From: Planctomycetaceae bacterium
GTDB taxonomy: Bacteria; Planctomycetota; Planctomycetia; Planctomycetales; Planctomycetaceae
DNA: 64,000 bases
Reading direction: 5' to 3'
NCBI GenBank assembly: GCA_020638955.1
Contig: JACKHO010000003.1
Location: forward strand, 1 to 64,000
Below, piece after piece: positions 45,153 through 53,959 of the stretch. Below the pieces are notes generated by a model, which was not told the DNA's origin, did not search any database, and saw only the letters and a list, made by a program, of their open reading frames with translations. Within the stretch, counting starts at the first letter, position 1, and every line of letters starts with the position of its first letter. The translations under genes were made by a program, and so were the position numbers.

Positions 45153-45574
45153 GACTGCTGACTCCCTTTGCTGTTGGTTACTTCATCCGTGACGACGATT
45201 GACCTCAATCGTCCACGGCAGCCACATTCGTTCTGGCAGAACTGGCTGTCAAGTCACGCGGCTTTGCAGAATGGCGCGCCAGCGTGGAAGAATTGTCAGC
45301 AACTTGTGGGGATTTCGATGAGAGTTCGTTCGGGCACGGTCGAGAAGCGAAAATGGCTTGCCGTAATTGCTGATGCGCGACAGAATCCAGCGTAGCTGGC
45401 AGACAAAATTCGGCTCCATGCCGTGTGGACACCTTCGGGAGGTCCCTATATCTGCTGGCTTTTTCTTTAATTGAATCAGAGACTTGTAGCCACCTACGAG
45501 CAGGGGCCGGCTTTAATTCTTTATGCATGCCACCGACTTCGAACCCATTGGATTCGAAACGGCCAAATCAGTTG
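45153..45574. other. Intergenic region inside the element
   Basis: About 420 bases between the channel gene's stop and the hypothetical gene's start. Its open frame on the minus strand (45205-45528) has no protein-like features. A near-perfect palindrome (TTCGAACCCA / TTGGATTCGAA) lies at 45539-45559 just after the channel gene, without a T-run. Confidence 0.45.
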
Positions 45575-47173
45575 CTAACTCTCTGATTTCGAGGTGAGTA
45601 AACCCAGCAGTTCTGATGTTTGGCGCAGCAGGCCGGGCATGGCGTTCGCGTCGATTTCGTCGTTCCTACCATTCGTGGGATGCGAAATCTGTCGGCAGAG
45701 CCTGCCAAGCCTCCCAATGACTTCTTCGGCATCGTCCAGGTTGTCTAGAGCACCAAGCGATTTTGTAGCACCCAGCACCATTTGGAATTCAGACTCTTTC
45801 AGCTTTAATGCCACGTCAGAAACCGTTAGCGAGGTGTCGGGATCAATCCCCAGGGCAGACCACGTTCTCTCATTCACGTCGGCTCTGCCAGTCTTATCGC
45901 ACTCGATGTGATTCAGCACCCAGCTTACGGCCTTCGACTTGAGCGTATTGAGTCGCAACAGAACTGCCATTTGCGCTGCCGACCGCGAGGCGTCCTTTGC
46001 AGTAACGATTCCCCAAATCCGAGCCCCGTCTAAGAGCACGCGCACTGGGTGCGTGTCGGCTTGTTCGAGGAAATCCAGCATGCTCGAATCGGCGGTCATT
46101 AACAGCCGCTCATCTAGCCGTGTCATCGCGTCCCCGACGGTTTCGGCGTCCTTGAGTTTTTCAACACTGCAAATACCAACTATGCCGAATTCGCTGCGCA
46201 CCAAAACGGTGTCTACCCCGGCCGCTTCGGCTTTCTCTATTACTGCCCGACAATCCTCGTCAGGTTCACTCACGCAGCTTGCCTCGACCGGTGTTCCAAT
46301 TAGATGAATTGGAAGTTTGCCCTGCGTATCGGGTGAGGCATCACCTCCATGCGCCAACTGTTCGCCCGAACGTGATGCCGCATCCTTTTTCGCTTCCCAC
46401 CAGCCGCCACTCAGTGAACCCAGGGCAAACACGAGAATGGCGATTCCGGAAAGCGCTTCGCTCGCAGCCAGCAGCTTGGTCAATGGCGCGTTGGGAGTCA
46501 TGTCTCCATAACCCACCGATGTAATGGTCATCACACTGAAATAGGCGCAGTCGATGAGAACTGGAATCCGATTCTCAAATGCCGTTCGAATTACTTCTTC
46601 TTTGGGTTCACTTGTTGCCGCCACACTAAATTTGACCGGCCACTCTGCAAACCCTTCCGCCTGTGGGTGCGGGGAAACTCCAGTGACGAGATGGAAAGAT
46701 ATCCCAGAGATTCCGCTACTGTCTGCCAGTGGAGGTACGTTCGCCAATTCGGATTCGCTGCGATTCAAATAGTCAGAGTAGAACCCGTATTCAAAAACGG
46801 TCTTGTATGCATGAGTCAGCGCGATGACTCCGTAATAGCACCCCGCAAAAGAAATGGTCACGGCCAGATATGTTGCCACAACTCGTCGAACCCGCGCCAG
46901 TGGTGAAGAGTCCGTTCGAAAACAAGAGAGCAGGCCAAACCCCAAGATGATGACGGGCAGAATACACGATGCCATGAACAGAACCGCCAAGAGAACTTCC
47001 TGTGTACTGTACTCCCTTGGTTCGAAAATCTGTTCCAGGTAGAGCTTCGTGCAGTATTCTCCGAGCACAACCGATGCCACAATACTGCCAATCGCCAACA
47101 GGCAGAGTGTGAACGTGGGGCGGTTAAAGAAGAACCGCAACGGCGCGGCAAGTTTCCAGAGCAATTGACGCAT
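45575..47173 (-). CDS. Potassium-channel-like protein with CBS-like domain, coupled to hsdS
   Basis: The 532-residue membrane protein has helices near 20-38, 60-82 and 98-119, an extracytoplasmic stretch (about 125-205), then a pore helix with the potassium filter TITSVGYGD at 216-224 and a last helix near 233-255. The cytoplasmic part has a CBS-like region (about 300-400, with VDTVLVRSEFGIVGI and HPVRVLLDGARIWGIV) and an unknown C-terminal helical domain (about 410-532). Its ATG shares one base with the hsdS stop (TAATG), so it is translated with the RM genes. I infer a ligand-gated channel acting as a defence effector or control; no such partner of a type I RM system is known to me. Confidence 0.85.
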   Translation of the reverse strand: MRQLLWKLAAPLRFFFNRPTFTLCLLAIGSIVASVVLGEYCTKLYLEQIFEPREYSTQEVLLAVLFMASCILPVIILGFGLLSCFRTDSSPLARVRRVVATYLAVTISFAGCYYGVIALTHAYKTVFEYGFYSDYLNRSESELANVPPLADSSGISGISFHLVTGVSPHPQAEGFAEWPVKFSVAATSEPKEEVIRTAFENRIPVLIDCAYFSVMTITSVGYGDMTPNAPLTKLLAASEALSGIAILVFALGSLSGGWWEAKKDAASRSGEQLAHGGDASPDTQGKLPIHLIGTPVEASCVSEPDEDCRAVIEKAEAAGVDTVLVRSEFGIVGICSVEKLKDAETVGDAMTRLDERLLMTADSSMLDFLEQADTHPVRVLLDGARIWGIVTAKDASRSAAQMAVLLRLNTLKSKAVSWVLNHIECDKTGRADVNERTWSALGIDPDTSLTVSDVALKLKESEFQMVLGATKSLGALDNLDDAEEVIGRLGRLCRQISHPTNGRNDEIDANAMPGLLRQTSELLGLLTSKSES

Positions 47174-48849
47174 TATTCGCCCCCCCCATTCAGTACCCCG
47201 GCGGTGAGGGATTTGGTGAGTTGGGTGGCGGTGGTTTGGTGGTCGGTGAGTTGTTGTTCCAGTTGGTCGCAGAGCGTCATCAGTTCGTTCACGCGGGACA
47301 CAATGCGGTCTTGTTCCTTGCGTGGCGGAATTGGAATCAATGTGCTTTGTAGCTTCGTGCCATTGAAGTTGGCTTGCCCACATTGCTGAACAATTTGCGG
47401 CTCTATCTGCGTCCGTCGAAAGTATGCGGCATTCATCGCAATGTTTACGAATTCCGGGCCTACGCCTTCGAGCAACTGAACCCGAATGAGGTAGGAAGCG
47501 AATGTGACGGAGTCCTTCGGGCCACGATACAGTGCAGTCTTTCCGACCAATTCAAAGCTGTTGGTCCGATTGAAAATGATGTCTCCTGATTCAAGAAACA
47601 AACGCGGCAAGTCGTCGATGTCATTCGGAACATACTTGAGCTTCGCGTAGTCCAATGCGCCGTCTCGAATGTTGTTCATCCTCAGCACGGGAACCCCGAC
47701 GGCCTCTTCACTGGCCTTTTGGCTGGTTCCATATTCAACATTTCGAGCTAGTCCACCAATTCGAGACCAACGCCAACTCGATGGCAGAACGTACGGCCAC
47801 TCATCCTCGCTAATGCTGGCAACCTTCTTCAGTCGAATCAGCTTCTCCGCAATAAGTTCCTTTCGTTGCTCACCAATTGCCAACAGCAGTTTCTCAGCAG
47901 GCTCATCGCTCTCATCTTGTTCAACCAGCCTGCCCGTCACGGCGAGTTGCAGGATGGTTTTTCTTAGTTCCTGCACATCGGTGGGGGTTTGGATGAGGGT
48001 GTTGAAGTTTCTTTGCAGTCGGGGCCAGGGGGCAGGTTTGGTTGGCTGGTCGCTATCATCAGTCGGGGCGGTGAGGTGATGCAGGACGGAGACGCAGGCG
48101 GCCTGCCGGACTTCTTCCCGCTGTGCCTGCTGCCGGTCCAATTCGTCGAGCAACCCCATCAACTCATCCACCTTCGCCACAATCCGCTTCTGTTCGGCAA
48201 GCGGTGGGAGTGGAATTGGAAGCGCCTCAAGTTTTCCTTTCGTGATGTGCCGTAGACCCACTCCACCGTGAGCCTGAGCAATCATGGCGTCAAGTTGCGA
48301 ATTCACTGCGAGGCGAGTGAATTCTGCCAGCAGCCCGCGTTCACATCGAAGTTCGGAGCGGAATATGTGTTGATTTAGCAATGCATGACCACGTTGCCAA
48401 ATAAATGCCCCAAAGGAAGTGCCGGGAGTGCCCGACCAGCTAATGAGCAAGTCACCGTCTCTTACATGAAACTTTTCGTCAACCTCATTGTCGCAACAAT
48501 TGAATGGTGCATTAGCGTTGTTTAAGTTCTGAATTCGAATGATCCGCAATCCATCATTGCTCCAATCGGTGGGCTTGAACGCTTTCCCATTCACCAGATT
48601 CAGGGCTTCACCAATCCGTAGCCACTCCCAACCATCCTTGAGAGTGAATGGCGCATCATCTTTGACTGGAGCCAATTTCTTCTTGAACGCCTGCCGGAAT
48701 TCGACTGCGATAGCGGTGGCAGAATCACCGGTTGTTTCGGTTAGTAACCCTCGAATTGCGAATTGCAGAACCAACTCGCGCAGCTTGACAATTCCACCTG
48801 CGGAATCGGCGATGTGGCCGAACTGGTCGAGGAACGCTTTCCCGTCCAT
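47173..48849 (-). CDS. hsdS: Type I restriction-modification specificity subunit HsdS
   Basis: HsdS reads the split target sequence for the HsdR-HsdM-HsdS complex. The 558-residue protein has two target-recognition domains, each followed by a conserved helix: first PLPPLAEQKRIVAKVDELMGLLDELDRQ (about 210-237), second PIPPRKEQDRIVSRVNELMTLCDQLE near the C-terminus. Two different TRDs mean a bipartite asymmetric site. The ATG at 48849 shares one base with the hsdM TGA (TGATG). Confidence 0.94.
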   Translation of the reverse strand: MDGKAFLDQFGHIADSAGGIVKLRELVLQFAIRGLLTETTGDSATAIAVEFRQAFKKKLAPVKDDAPFTLKDGWEWLRIGEALNLVNGKAFKPTDWSNDGLRIIRIQNLNNANAPFNCCDNEVDEKFHVRDGDLLISWSGTPGTSFGAFIWQRGHALLNQHIFRSELRCERGLLAEFTRLAVNSQLDAMIAQAHGGVGLRHITKGKLEALPIPLPPLAEQKRIVAKVDELMGLLDELDRQQAQREEVRQAACVSVLHHLTAPTDDSDQPTKPAPWPRLQRNFNTLIQTPTDVQELRKTILQLAVTGRLVEQDESDEPAEKLLLAIGEQRKELIAEKLIRLKKVASISEDEWPYVLPSSWRWSRIGGLARNVEYGTSQKASEEAVGVPVLRMNNIRDGALDYAKLKYVPNDIDDLPRLFLESGDIIFNRTNSFELVGKTALYRGPKDSVTFASYLIRVQLLEGVGPEFVNIAMNAAYFRRTQIEPQIVQQCGQANFNGTKLQSTLIPIPPRKEQDRIVSRVNELMTLCDQLEQQLTDHQTTATQLTKSLTAGVLNGGGE

Positions 48850-50291
48850 CACTTGCCCCCCAGTGACTTGGCGAGTTCGGCTTTGAGCTGATTGCGGGTG
48901 GCGTCGACCTGCGTCTGCAATTCCTGAAACTGCTGCAACAGTTCGTCAGGATCGCCGGGGCCGGTGTCGGCAGAGTGGGGATTCTTCTGGTCGAGGTTGT
49001 AGCCGGCCTCGATGATCTCTTTGACTGACACCTTCCAGGCGAACTCGCTTGCCTTGCGCTTCTTCCACCACTTCTTTTCCGCCTCGAATTCCTCAATGCG
49101 AATGGGGTTGGTTTTGTTGTACGACTTCTGTCCCGCCGGATACGGGTGTTCGTAATACCAGATGTCCTTGGTCGGCTTCCCCTTCTCGAAGAACAGCAGG
49201 TTCGTTTTGATGCCGGTGTAGGGATTGAACACTCCATTCGGCAGCCGGACGATGGTGTGCAGGTTGCACTCTTCGAGGAGCTTTTCCTTGATGCGGGTTT
49301 TCACGCCTTCGCCGAACAGCGTGCCGTCAGGAAGGACGAGCGCCGCGCGGCCGCCGTCTTTGAGGAGTCGCATGAGCAGGACCAGAAACAGGTCGGCAGT
49401 TTCCCGCGTGCGGAACGCCTGCGGAAAGTTCTGTTCGATGCCGTCTTCTTCCATACCGCCGAACGGGGGATTGGTGACAATGACATCGACCCGGTCTTTC
49501 GGTCCGTAATCGGTGAGAGGTCGGGCCAGGGTGTTGTCGTGCCGGATATTGCTGGGACAGTCGATGCCATGCAGCAGCATGTTCGTTACGCACAGCAAAT
49601 GCGGCAGTTGCTTCTTTTCCACGCCTCGAATGGACTGCTGCAACGTGTGCTCATCTTCCACCGATTTGACGTACTTCCCCCGGATATGCTCGATAGTGCA
49701 GGTGAGGAAGCCCCCGGTACCGCAGGCGGGGTCGAGAACGCTTTCTCCCAACTTGGGGTCGACCATATCGACCATGAACTGAGTGACCGCACGGGGTGTG
49801 TAGTATTCGCCCGCATTCCCGGCAGACTGCAAGTCCTTGAGGATTTGTTCGTAGATGTCATTGAAGACGTGCCGGTCGTCGGAGCGGTTGAAGTCGAAAT
49901 CTTCGTTCAGCTTGTTGATGACCTGCCGCAACAACTGCCCGGACTTCATGTAGTTGTAGGCATCTTCGAAGGCGTCGCGAATGACCCCGGCCATTGGATT
50001 GCCAGCAACCTGCAACCCCTTGAGCGTGCGGAACAGGTTGTCATTCACAAAATCGAGAAGTGCATCACCGGTGATGCCTTCGGGGTCGGCAGCCCAGTTA
50101 CGCCAGCGGAGCTTTTCGGGGAGCGGTGAGGCGTAGTCGTCCTCGATGAGTTCGAGTTCGCTTTCCCGGTCATCAAAGACTTTGAGAAATACCAGCCAGG
50201 TCAACTGCCCAATACGCTGAGCGTCACCATCGACGCCCACATCCTTGCGCATGATGTCCTGAATGGATTTGATTTGAGTGGGACTGACCAT
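48849..50291 (-). CDS. hsdM: Type I restriction-modification methylase HsdM
   Basis: This N6-adenine methyltransferase of 480 residues protects host DNA. It has an N-terminal HsdM_N helical domain (1 to about 145), SAM motif DPACGTGGF (187-195) and catalytic NPPF (274-277). The start lies 9 bases after the DUF2971 stop without a ribosome site, so it probably depends on upstream translation. Its TGA overlaps the hsdS start. Confidence 0.95.
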   Translation of the reverse strand: MVSPTQIKSIQDIMRKDVGVDGDAQRIGQLTWLVFLKVFDDRESELELIEDDYASPLPEKLRWRNWAADPEGITGDALLDFVNDNLFRTLKGLQVAGNPMAGVIRDAFEDAYNYMKSGQLLRQVINKLNEDFDFNRSDDRHVFNDIYEQILKDLQSAGNAGEYYTPRAVTQFMVDMVDPKLGESVLDPACGTGGFLTCTIEHIRGKYVKSVEDEHTLQQSIRGVEKKQLPHLLCVTNMLLHGIDCPSNIRHDNTLARPLTDYGPKDRVDVIVTNPPFGGMEEDGIEQNFPQAFRTRETADLFLVLLMRLLKDGGRAALVLPDGTLFGEGVKTRIKEKLLEECNLHTIVRLPNGVFNPYTGIKTNLLFFEKGKPTKDIWYYEHPYPAGQKSYNKTNPIRIEEFEAEKKWWKKRKASEFAWKVSVKEIIEAGYNLDQKNPHSADTGPGDPDELLQQFQELQTQVDATRNQLKAELAKSLGGK

Positions 50292-50300
50292 TGGTGGGGA

Positions 50301-51020
50301 TTAGTTTGAAAGCAGTTTCGAAGACTCGACAGGGACATTGTGAAAGCCCGCATCAACCAATGCAGTTTGAATGCGTGCTGCGGTGTCACTTCCCACAGCT
50401 CGACCCAAAACAATTGCCTCACACAATGACGCGAAATCAACAGGAATCGAGAACCCTTTGTCTGCTTCGGGAATGTTCTTTGGAGTCCAATTGGGGTAAT
50501 AGCTCAATCCTTCGTGTGCAATTAGTCGGATTTCGTTCTCCGCGCTCCATTTCGGTATCTTCCGAATGATTGGGTCGAAGACGTTTTGGGGTATTCCAGT
50601 CCAACTGAATTCTATTGGAGCGTACGTAACTCGCGAGAGGTACAAATCAAGCGGGGCGATCTCGACCGATTTCTTTAACCGTAGAACGCTTGAACGTATT
50701 GCGACTCCCCGATGATCATCCGCAAATTCTGACCACATCGGTTCCGATTCGTTGTCGCCTGCATTCCAGCAACTCAGGAAGAACTTCGACTTCTGACTTT
50801 GCAAGCATCCCACAACCCTAGTCCGAAATAATTCTGACTCCGATTCAGTCCAAATCTTAGGCAATGAATACTCAAACTGGTCATTGAATCCGGGGTTGTT
50901 TGCACGAGACAGCCATAGATTTCCATCGAGAAATGTTTGGAGTCGCGATTCGGGTATGTATCTCCAAATGGTCTCATCGTCTTCCGGGGCATTGCATCTT
51001 GGATGTGGAATTGTGGGCAT
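50301..51020 (-). CDS. DUF2971 protein within the hsd operon
   Basis: The 239-residue protein carries the DUF2971 features: WRYIPESRLQTFLDGNLWLSRANN near the N-terminus, NDQFEYSLP, and FLSCWNAGDNESEPMWSEFADDHRGVAI, then a long beta-rich half. The family is of unknown function. Its ATG shares one base with the hsdR TGA (TGATG), and hsdM begins 9 bases after it, so it is locked into the RM operon. It may be an enzyme or NTP/NAD-acting effector; I cannot fix catalytic residues. Confidence 0.85.
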   Translation of the reverse strand: MPTIPHPRCNAPEDDETIWRYIPESRLQTFLDGNLWLSRANNPGFNDQFEYSLPKIWTESESELFRTRVVGCLQSQKSKFFLSCWNAGDNESEPMWSEFADDHRGVAIRSSVLRLKKSVEIAPLDLYLSRVTYAPIEFSWTGIPQNVFDPIIRKIPKWSAENEIRLIAHEGLSYYPNWTPKNIPEADKGFSIPVDFASLCEAIVLGRAVGSDTAARIQTALVDAGFHNVPVESSKLLSN

Positions 51021-53431
51021 CACTTCACCGTCGCGTAAATCTGAGCTTCGAGTTCCCGGATGGCTTGCATGTAGGCGTCTTTGCTGCCGAACCATTTGAT
51101 GATTTCCACCGGGGAACCGAACCCGCTGAAGGGGTCGACACGCAACACGCTCATGTCCTCGATGTTGGTGACGCCTGCATCGGCGTATTTGTCGAGGAGG
51201 GCATTGAGCACCGCGCGGGCCTGCTCACCGTACTTGGTGAAGTAATTCCGTTTGCGGACGTTGTCGGCTCGCTCCTGCCGTGTGAGCGGTGGCTGGTCGA
51301 AGGCGACGTGACAGACCAAATCAAACGGGTCGAAATCGGTGCCGACTTCATCAGCCAGGGCCTCGAAGAAGATTCCCTGTTCTTCCAGTTCGTCGATAAT
51401 GGCTTGCTTTTTCTCGGCTGTTGTCCAGTGCTGCACAAAGTCATCGAGCGACGTGAAATCCCGCTTGACCTGTTTCCGGGTGTAGTCGCGCAGCGATTCG
51501 GTAATGAGCTTGCCGGTATTGGGGTCGAAGTATTGGACACGCTCGGCAACCACCATGACTTCGACGTCATTGACGTAATACTTCTGCCGCTTGCCCCCTT
51601 TGGCTGCCGGAAATACGGCTCCGGTCACTGCATCGGCGGGGAGGTCGTCGGATGACTCGATGTCCGGGAACTCGCCAGGGTCGGCAGGCAGGCTGGGGTC
51701 GTCTTCTTCCAGGTCGTCAGGCGGAACGACACTTTCGTCGGACTGCGGTGTGTAGACCGAAATGGGTGGACCGTCGAAGGCGGGATCGGCGAACAATTCG
51801 GTCGCCTTGCGGAAGTCCATAATGGTGAAGAACAGTTTGTCGTAATCTTCGTTGATGCGAGTGCCGCGTCCGATGATTTGCTTGAACTCTGTCATCGACT
51901 GGATGCGCTGGTCGAGGACGATGAGCTTGCAGGTCTTGGCATCGACTCCGGTGGTCATCAGCTTCGATGTCGTCGCAATGACCGGATAACGGCTTTCGGG
52001 GTCGATGAAGTTGTCGAGTTCGGCTTTCCCTTCGGCATCATCCCCGGTAATCCGCATGATGTATTTGCGGTTCTCGGCAACCAGATCGGCGTTTTCGTTG
52101 GCCAGGGCCTGCCGCATGCGTTCGGCGTGTTCGATGTCTTCACAGAAGACGATGGTTTTGTCGTAGCGGTTGGTGGCCTTCAGGAATTCCGTGACCTTGC
52201 GGGCGACCAGCTTCGTCCGTTCTTCGAGTACCAGTGTGCGGTCGTAGTCCTTCTGATTGTAAACGCGGTCCTCGATGACTTCGCCGTGTTTGTCCGTCTT
52301 GCCTGACTCCGGTCGCCAGCCGGTGAGGTCTTTGTCGATGTCGATGCGAATGACTCGATACGGAGCGAGGAATCCGTCCTCAATTCCCTGTTTGAGCGTG
52401 TAACTGTAGACCGGTTCGCCGAAGTAGTGAATGTTCGAGGCGTATTCTGTTTCCTTGGGGGTGGCAGTCAGACCGATTTGTGTGGCACCGCTGAAGTATT
52501 CCAGAATGCGCCGCCACTGGCTGTCCTCTTTCGCGCTCCCCCGGTGGCATTCGTCGATGATGATGAGGTCGAAGAAATCGGGCGAGAATTCCTTGAACGT
52601 GTCGTCGGTTTCGTCTGTCCCAGTAATGGCCTGATACAGGGACAGATAGATTTCGTAGGACTTCTCAGCGTTGCGGTTCTTGATTTTGTGCATCGCCCCG
52701 CCGAAGGGCTTGAAGTCCTGCCGCATGGTTTGATCGACCAGGATATTGCGGTCAGCCAGGAATAGAATTCGCTTCTTCAGGCCAGACTTCCAGAGTCGCC
52801 AGATGATTTGAAACGCGGTGTACGTCTTGCCCGTGCCGGTGGCCATGACCAACAAAACGCGGTCCTGCCCGGTCGCCACGGCCTCGATGGTGCGGTTGAT
52901 GGCATTCAGTTGGTAGTAACGCGGTGAGCGTCCGCTGCCGTCGCTGTAGAAGTCCTGAGTGACCAGAGCTTCCGATTCCGCCTTGATGCTTTTCCAGTTG
53001 CAGAACCGCTGCCAGAGTTCGTCCGGGCCGGGAAACTGGTCGAGCGGGATTTCCTGTTCGACAGGTCCACCGTTGGCGGTTTTGTCGTGAAACAGAAATG
53101 CATCACCGTTACTGCTAAAAACGAATGGCAGGTCGAGTGCGTCCCGGTCGGCATAAGCGAGGGCCTGCTGCATGCCTGCCCCGACGGTATGCGTGTTGTC
53201 CTTGGCCTCGATGACTGCGATGGGCAGGTTCGGTTTGTGATACAGAATGTAGTCGGTCCGCTTCCCCTTGCCCCGTTTGACCACCTTCCCCTTCACGTGA
53301 ATTGCGCCGGCAGTGAACGTTACTTCTTCCCGAATTTGCGTCTGCAAATCCCATCCCGCCCCGACAACGGCGGGCGTGATGAACTTGGTACAGATGTCGC
53401 GTTCAGACAGGGATTTCTTGTCGAGGCTCAA
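51020..53431 (-). CDS. hsdR: Type I restriction endonuclease/translocase HsdR
   Basis: HsdR cuts and pumps unmodified DNA. The 803-residue protein has a PD-(D/E)xK nuclease (Asp60, then EAK at 75-77), a DEAD-type motor with ATGTGKT (197-203), DECH (293-296) and GLTATP, a second RecA domain ending in QIIGRGTR, and the EcoEI_R C-terminal domain (about 620-800). It is the first gene of the five-gene operon and its TGA overlaps the DUF2971 start. Confidence 0.95.
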   Translation of the reverse strand: MSLDKKSLSERDICTKFITPAVVGAGWDLQTQIREEVTFTAGAIHVKGKVVKRGKGKRTDYILYHKPNLPIAVIEAKDNTHTVGAGMQQALAYADRDALDLPFVFSSNGDAFLFHDKTANGGPVEQEIPLDQFPGPDELWQRFCNWKSIKAESEALVTQDFYSDGSGRSPRYYQLNAINRTIEAVATGQDRVLLVMATGTGKTYTAFQIIWRLWKSGLKKRILFLADRNILVDQTMRQDFKPFGGAMHKIKNRNAEKSYEIYLSLYQAITGTDETDDTFKEFSPDFFDLIIIDECHRGSAKEDSQWRRILEYFSGATQIGLTATPKETEYASNIHYFGEPVYSYTLKQGIEDGFLAPYRVIRIDIDKDLTGWRPESGKTDKHGEVIEDRVYNQKDYDRTLVLEERTKLVARKVTEFLKATNRYDKTIVFCEDIEHAERMRQALANENADLVAENRKYIMRITGDDAEGKAELDNFIDPESRYPVIATTSKLMTTGVDAKTCKLIVLDQRIQSMTEFKQIIGRGTRINEDYDKLFFTIMDFRKATELFADPAFDGPPISVYTPQSDESVVPPDDLEEDDPSLPADPGEFPDIESSDDLPADAVTGAVFPAAKGGKRQKYYVNDVEVMVVAERVQYFDPNTGKLITESLRDYTRKQVKRDFTSLDDFVQHWTTAEKKQAIIDELEEQGIFFEALADEVGTDFDPFDLVCHVAFDQPPLTRQERADNVRKRNYFTKYGEQARAVLNALLDKYADAGVTNIEDMSVLRVDPFSGFGSPVEIIKWFGSKDAYMQAIRELEAQIYATVK

Positions 53432-53756
53432 ACCTAGCCCTCCTCGATGTGATGGGACTACCTGAAAAGAGTAATGGCTTGGTCTACCGTCGACCAGACA
53501 TGACGAGTGATTATCGCGTCAGCCGAGATTACCACGAAGAGTGAGTGAGCGCCGGCGGGGTTTCGGACAGTCAGGCGGCCCGGGCTTTCGGGCGGTTTCG
53601 ACCGACCGAACCGAACCGAACCGAACCGAACCGAACCATTTTTTTTTGAGGCGATTCTGCCCAAAAATGCACAATGCCAGAACCGCGCGTGTGCCGGGGG
53701 GTGACTGGAAGGACCCGCAAAGGGTGGGGGGGCTCCCCCCGTCTCTACCGGGTTTC
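53432..53756. other. Promoter region of the RM operon with repeats
   Basis: This region of 325 bases carries the CCGAA tandem repeat, a 9-base T run just beside it (53639-53647), and a G7/C6 palindrome at 53726-53740. One minus-strand open frame (53458-53664, TTG start) runs through the repeat and stops 26 bases before hsdR; it has no recognisable domain and may be a leader peptide or nothing. Confidence 0.5.
53606..53635. repeat. Pentanucleotide tandem repeat (CCGAA)6
   Basis: Six perfect copies of CCGAA (TTCGG on the operon strand) lie 175 bases upstream of hsdR. Repeats of this kind change copy number by slippage and can switch nearby genes on and off. Confidence 0.85.
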
Positions 53757-53864
53757 TTATTGCTGCCTGCTGGCTTTCACCATTGCAACGATGCCCGCTT
53801 TAACGACATCAGGCAGGCAGTCCCACGCGTCGACAACGGTTTGTAGTTGGTCGTCCGTTGCCAT
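53757..53864 (-). CDS. Stranded integrase C-terminal tail
   Basis: These 35 codons (MATDDQLQ then VDAWDCLPDVVKAGIVAMVKA) are part of a longer open frame that runs in from the attR core. In that frame the tail is 67 residues and follows directly on the core-encoded SLG, in the same phase as in the integrase gene at the left end. LPxxVKAGIVAMVKA-type ends resemble those of planctomycete tyrosine recombinases as I know them. It is best seen as the 3' end of the integrase gene in the circular form, not as a gene of its own. Confidence 0.6.
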   Translation of the reverse strand: MATDDQLQTVVDAWDCLPDVVKAGIVAMVKASRQQ

Positions 53865-53959
53865 GTTTTGTCCCTCGTTGGTGCAACCGCTGGTGCAACG
53901 CGTTTCGCATTGAAGCGTAACGTCTGAATTATCAACACGTTCTGCATCGCGTCGCCAGT

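Noticed and set aside
45205..45528. 107-codon minus-strand frame inside the element gap
   Set aside because: No domain, no conserved-looking pattern and no ribosome site; treated as intergenic.
45539..45559. Near-palindrome after the channel gene as a terminator or tRNA remnant
   Set aside because: The stem has no following T-run, and no acceptor or anticodon arm can be built around the TTCGAA motif.
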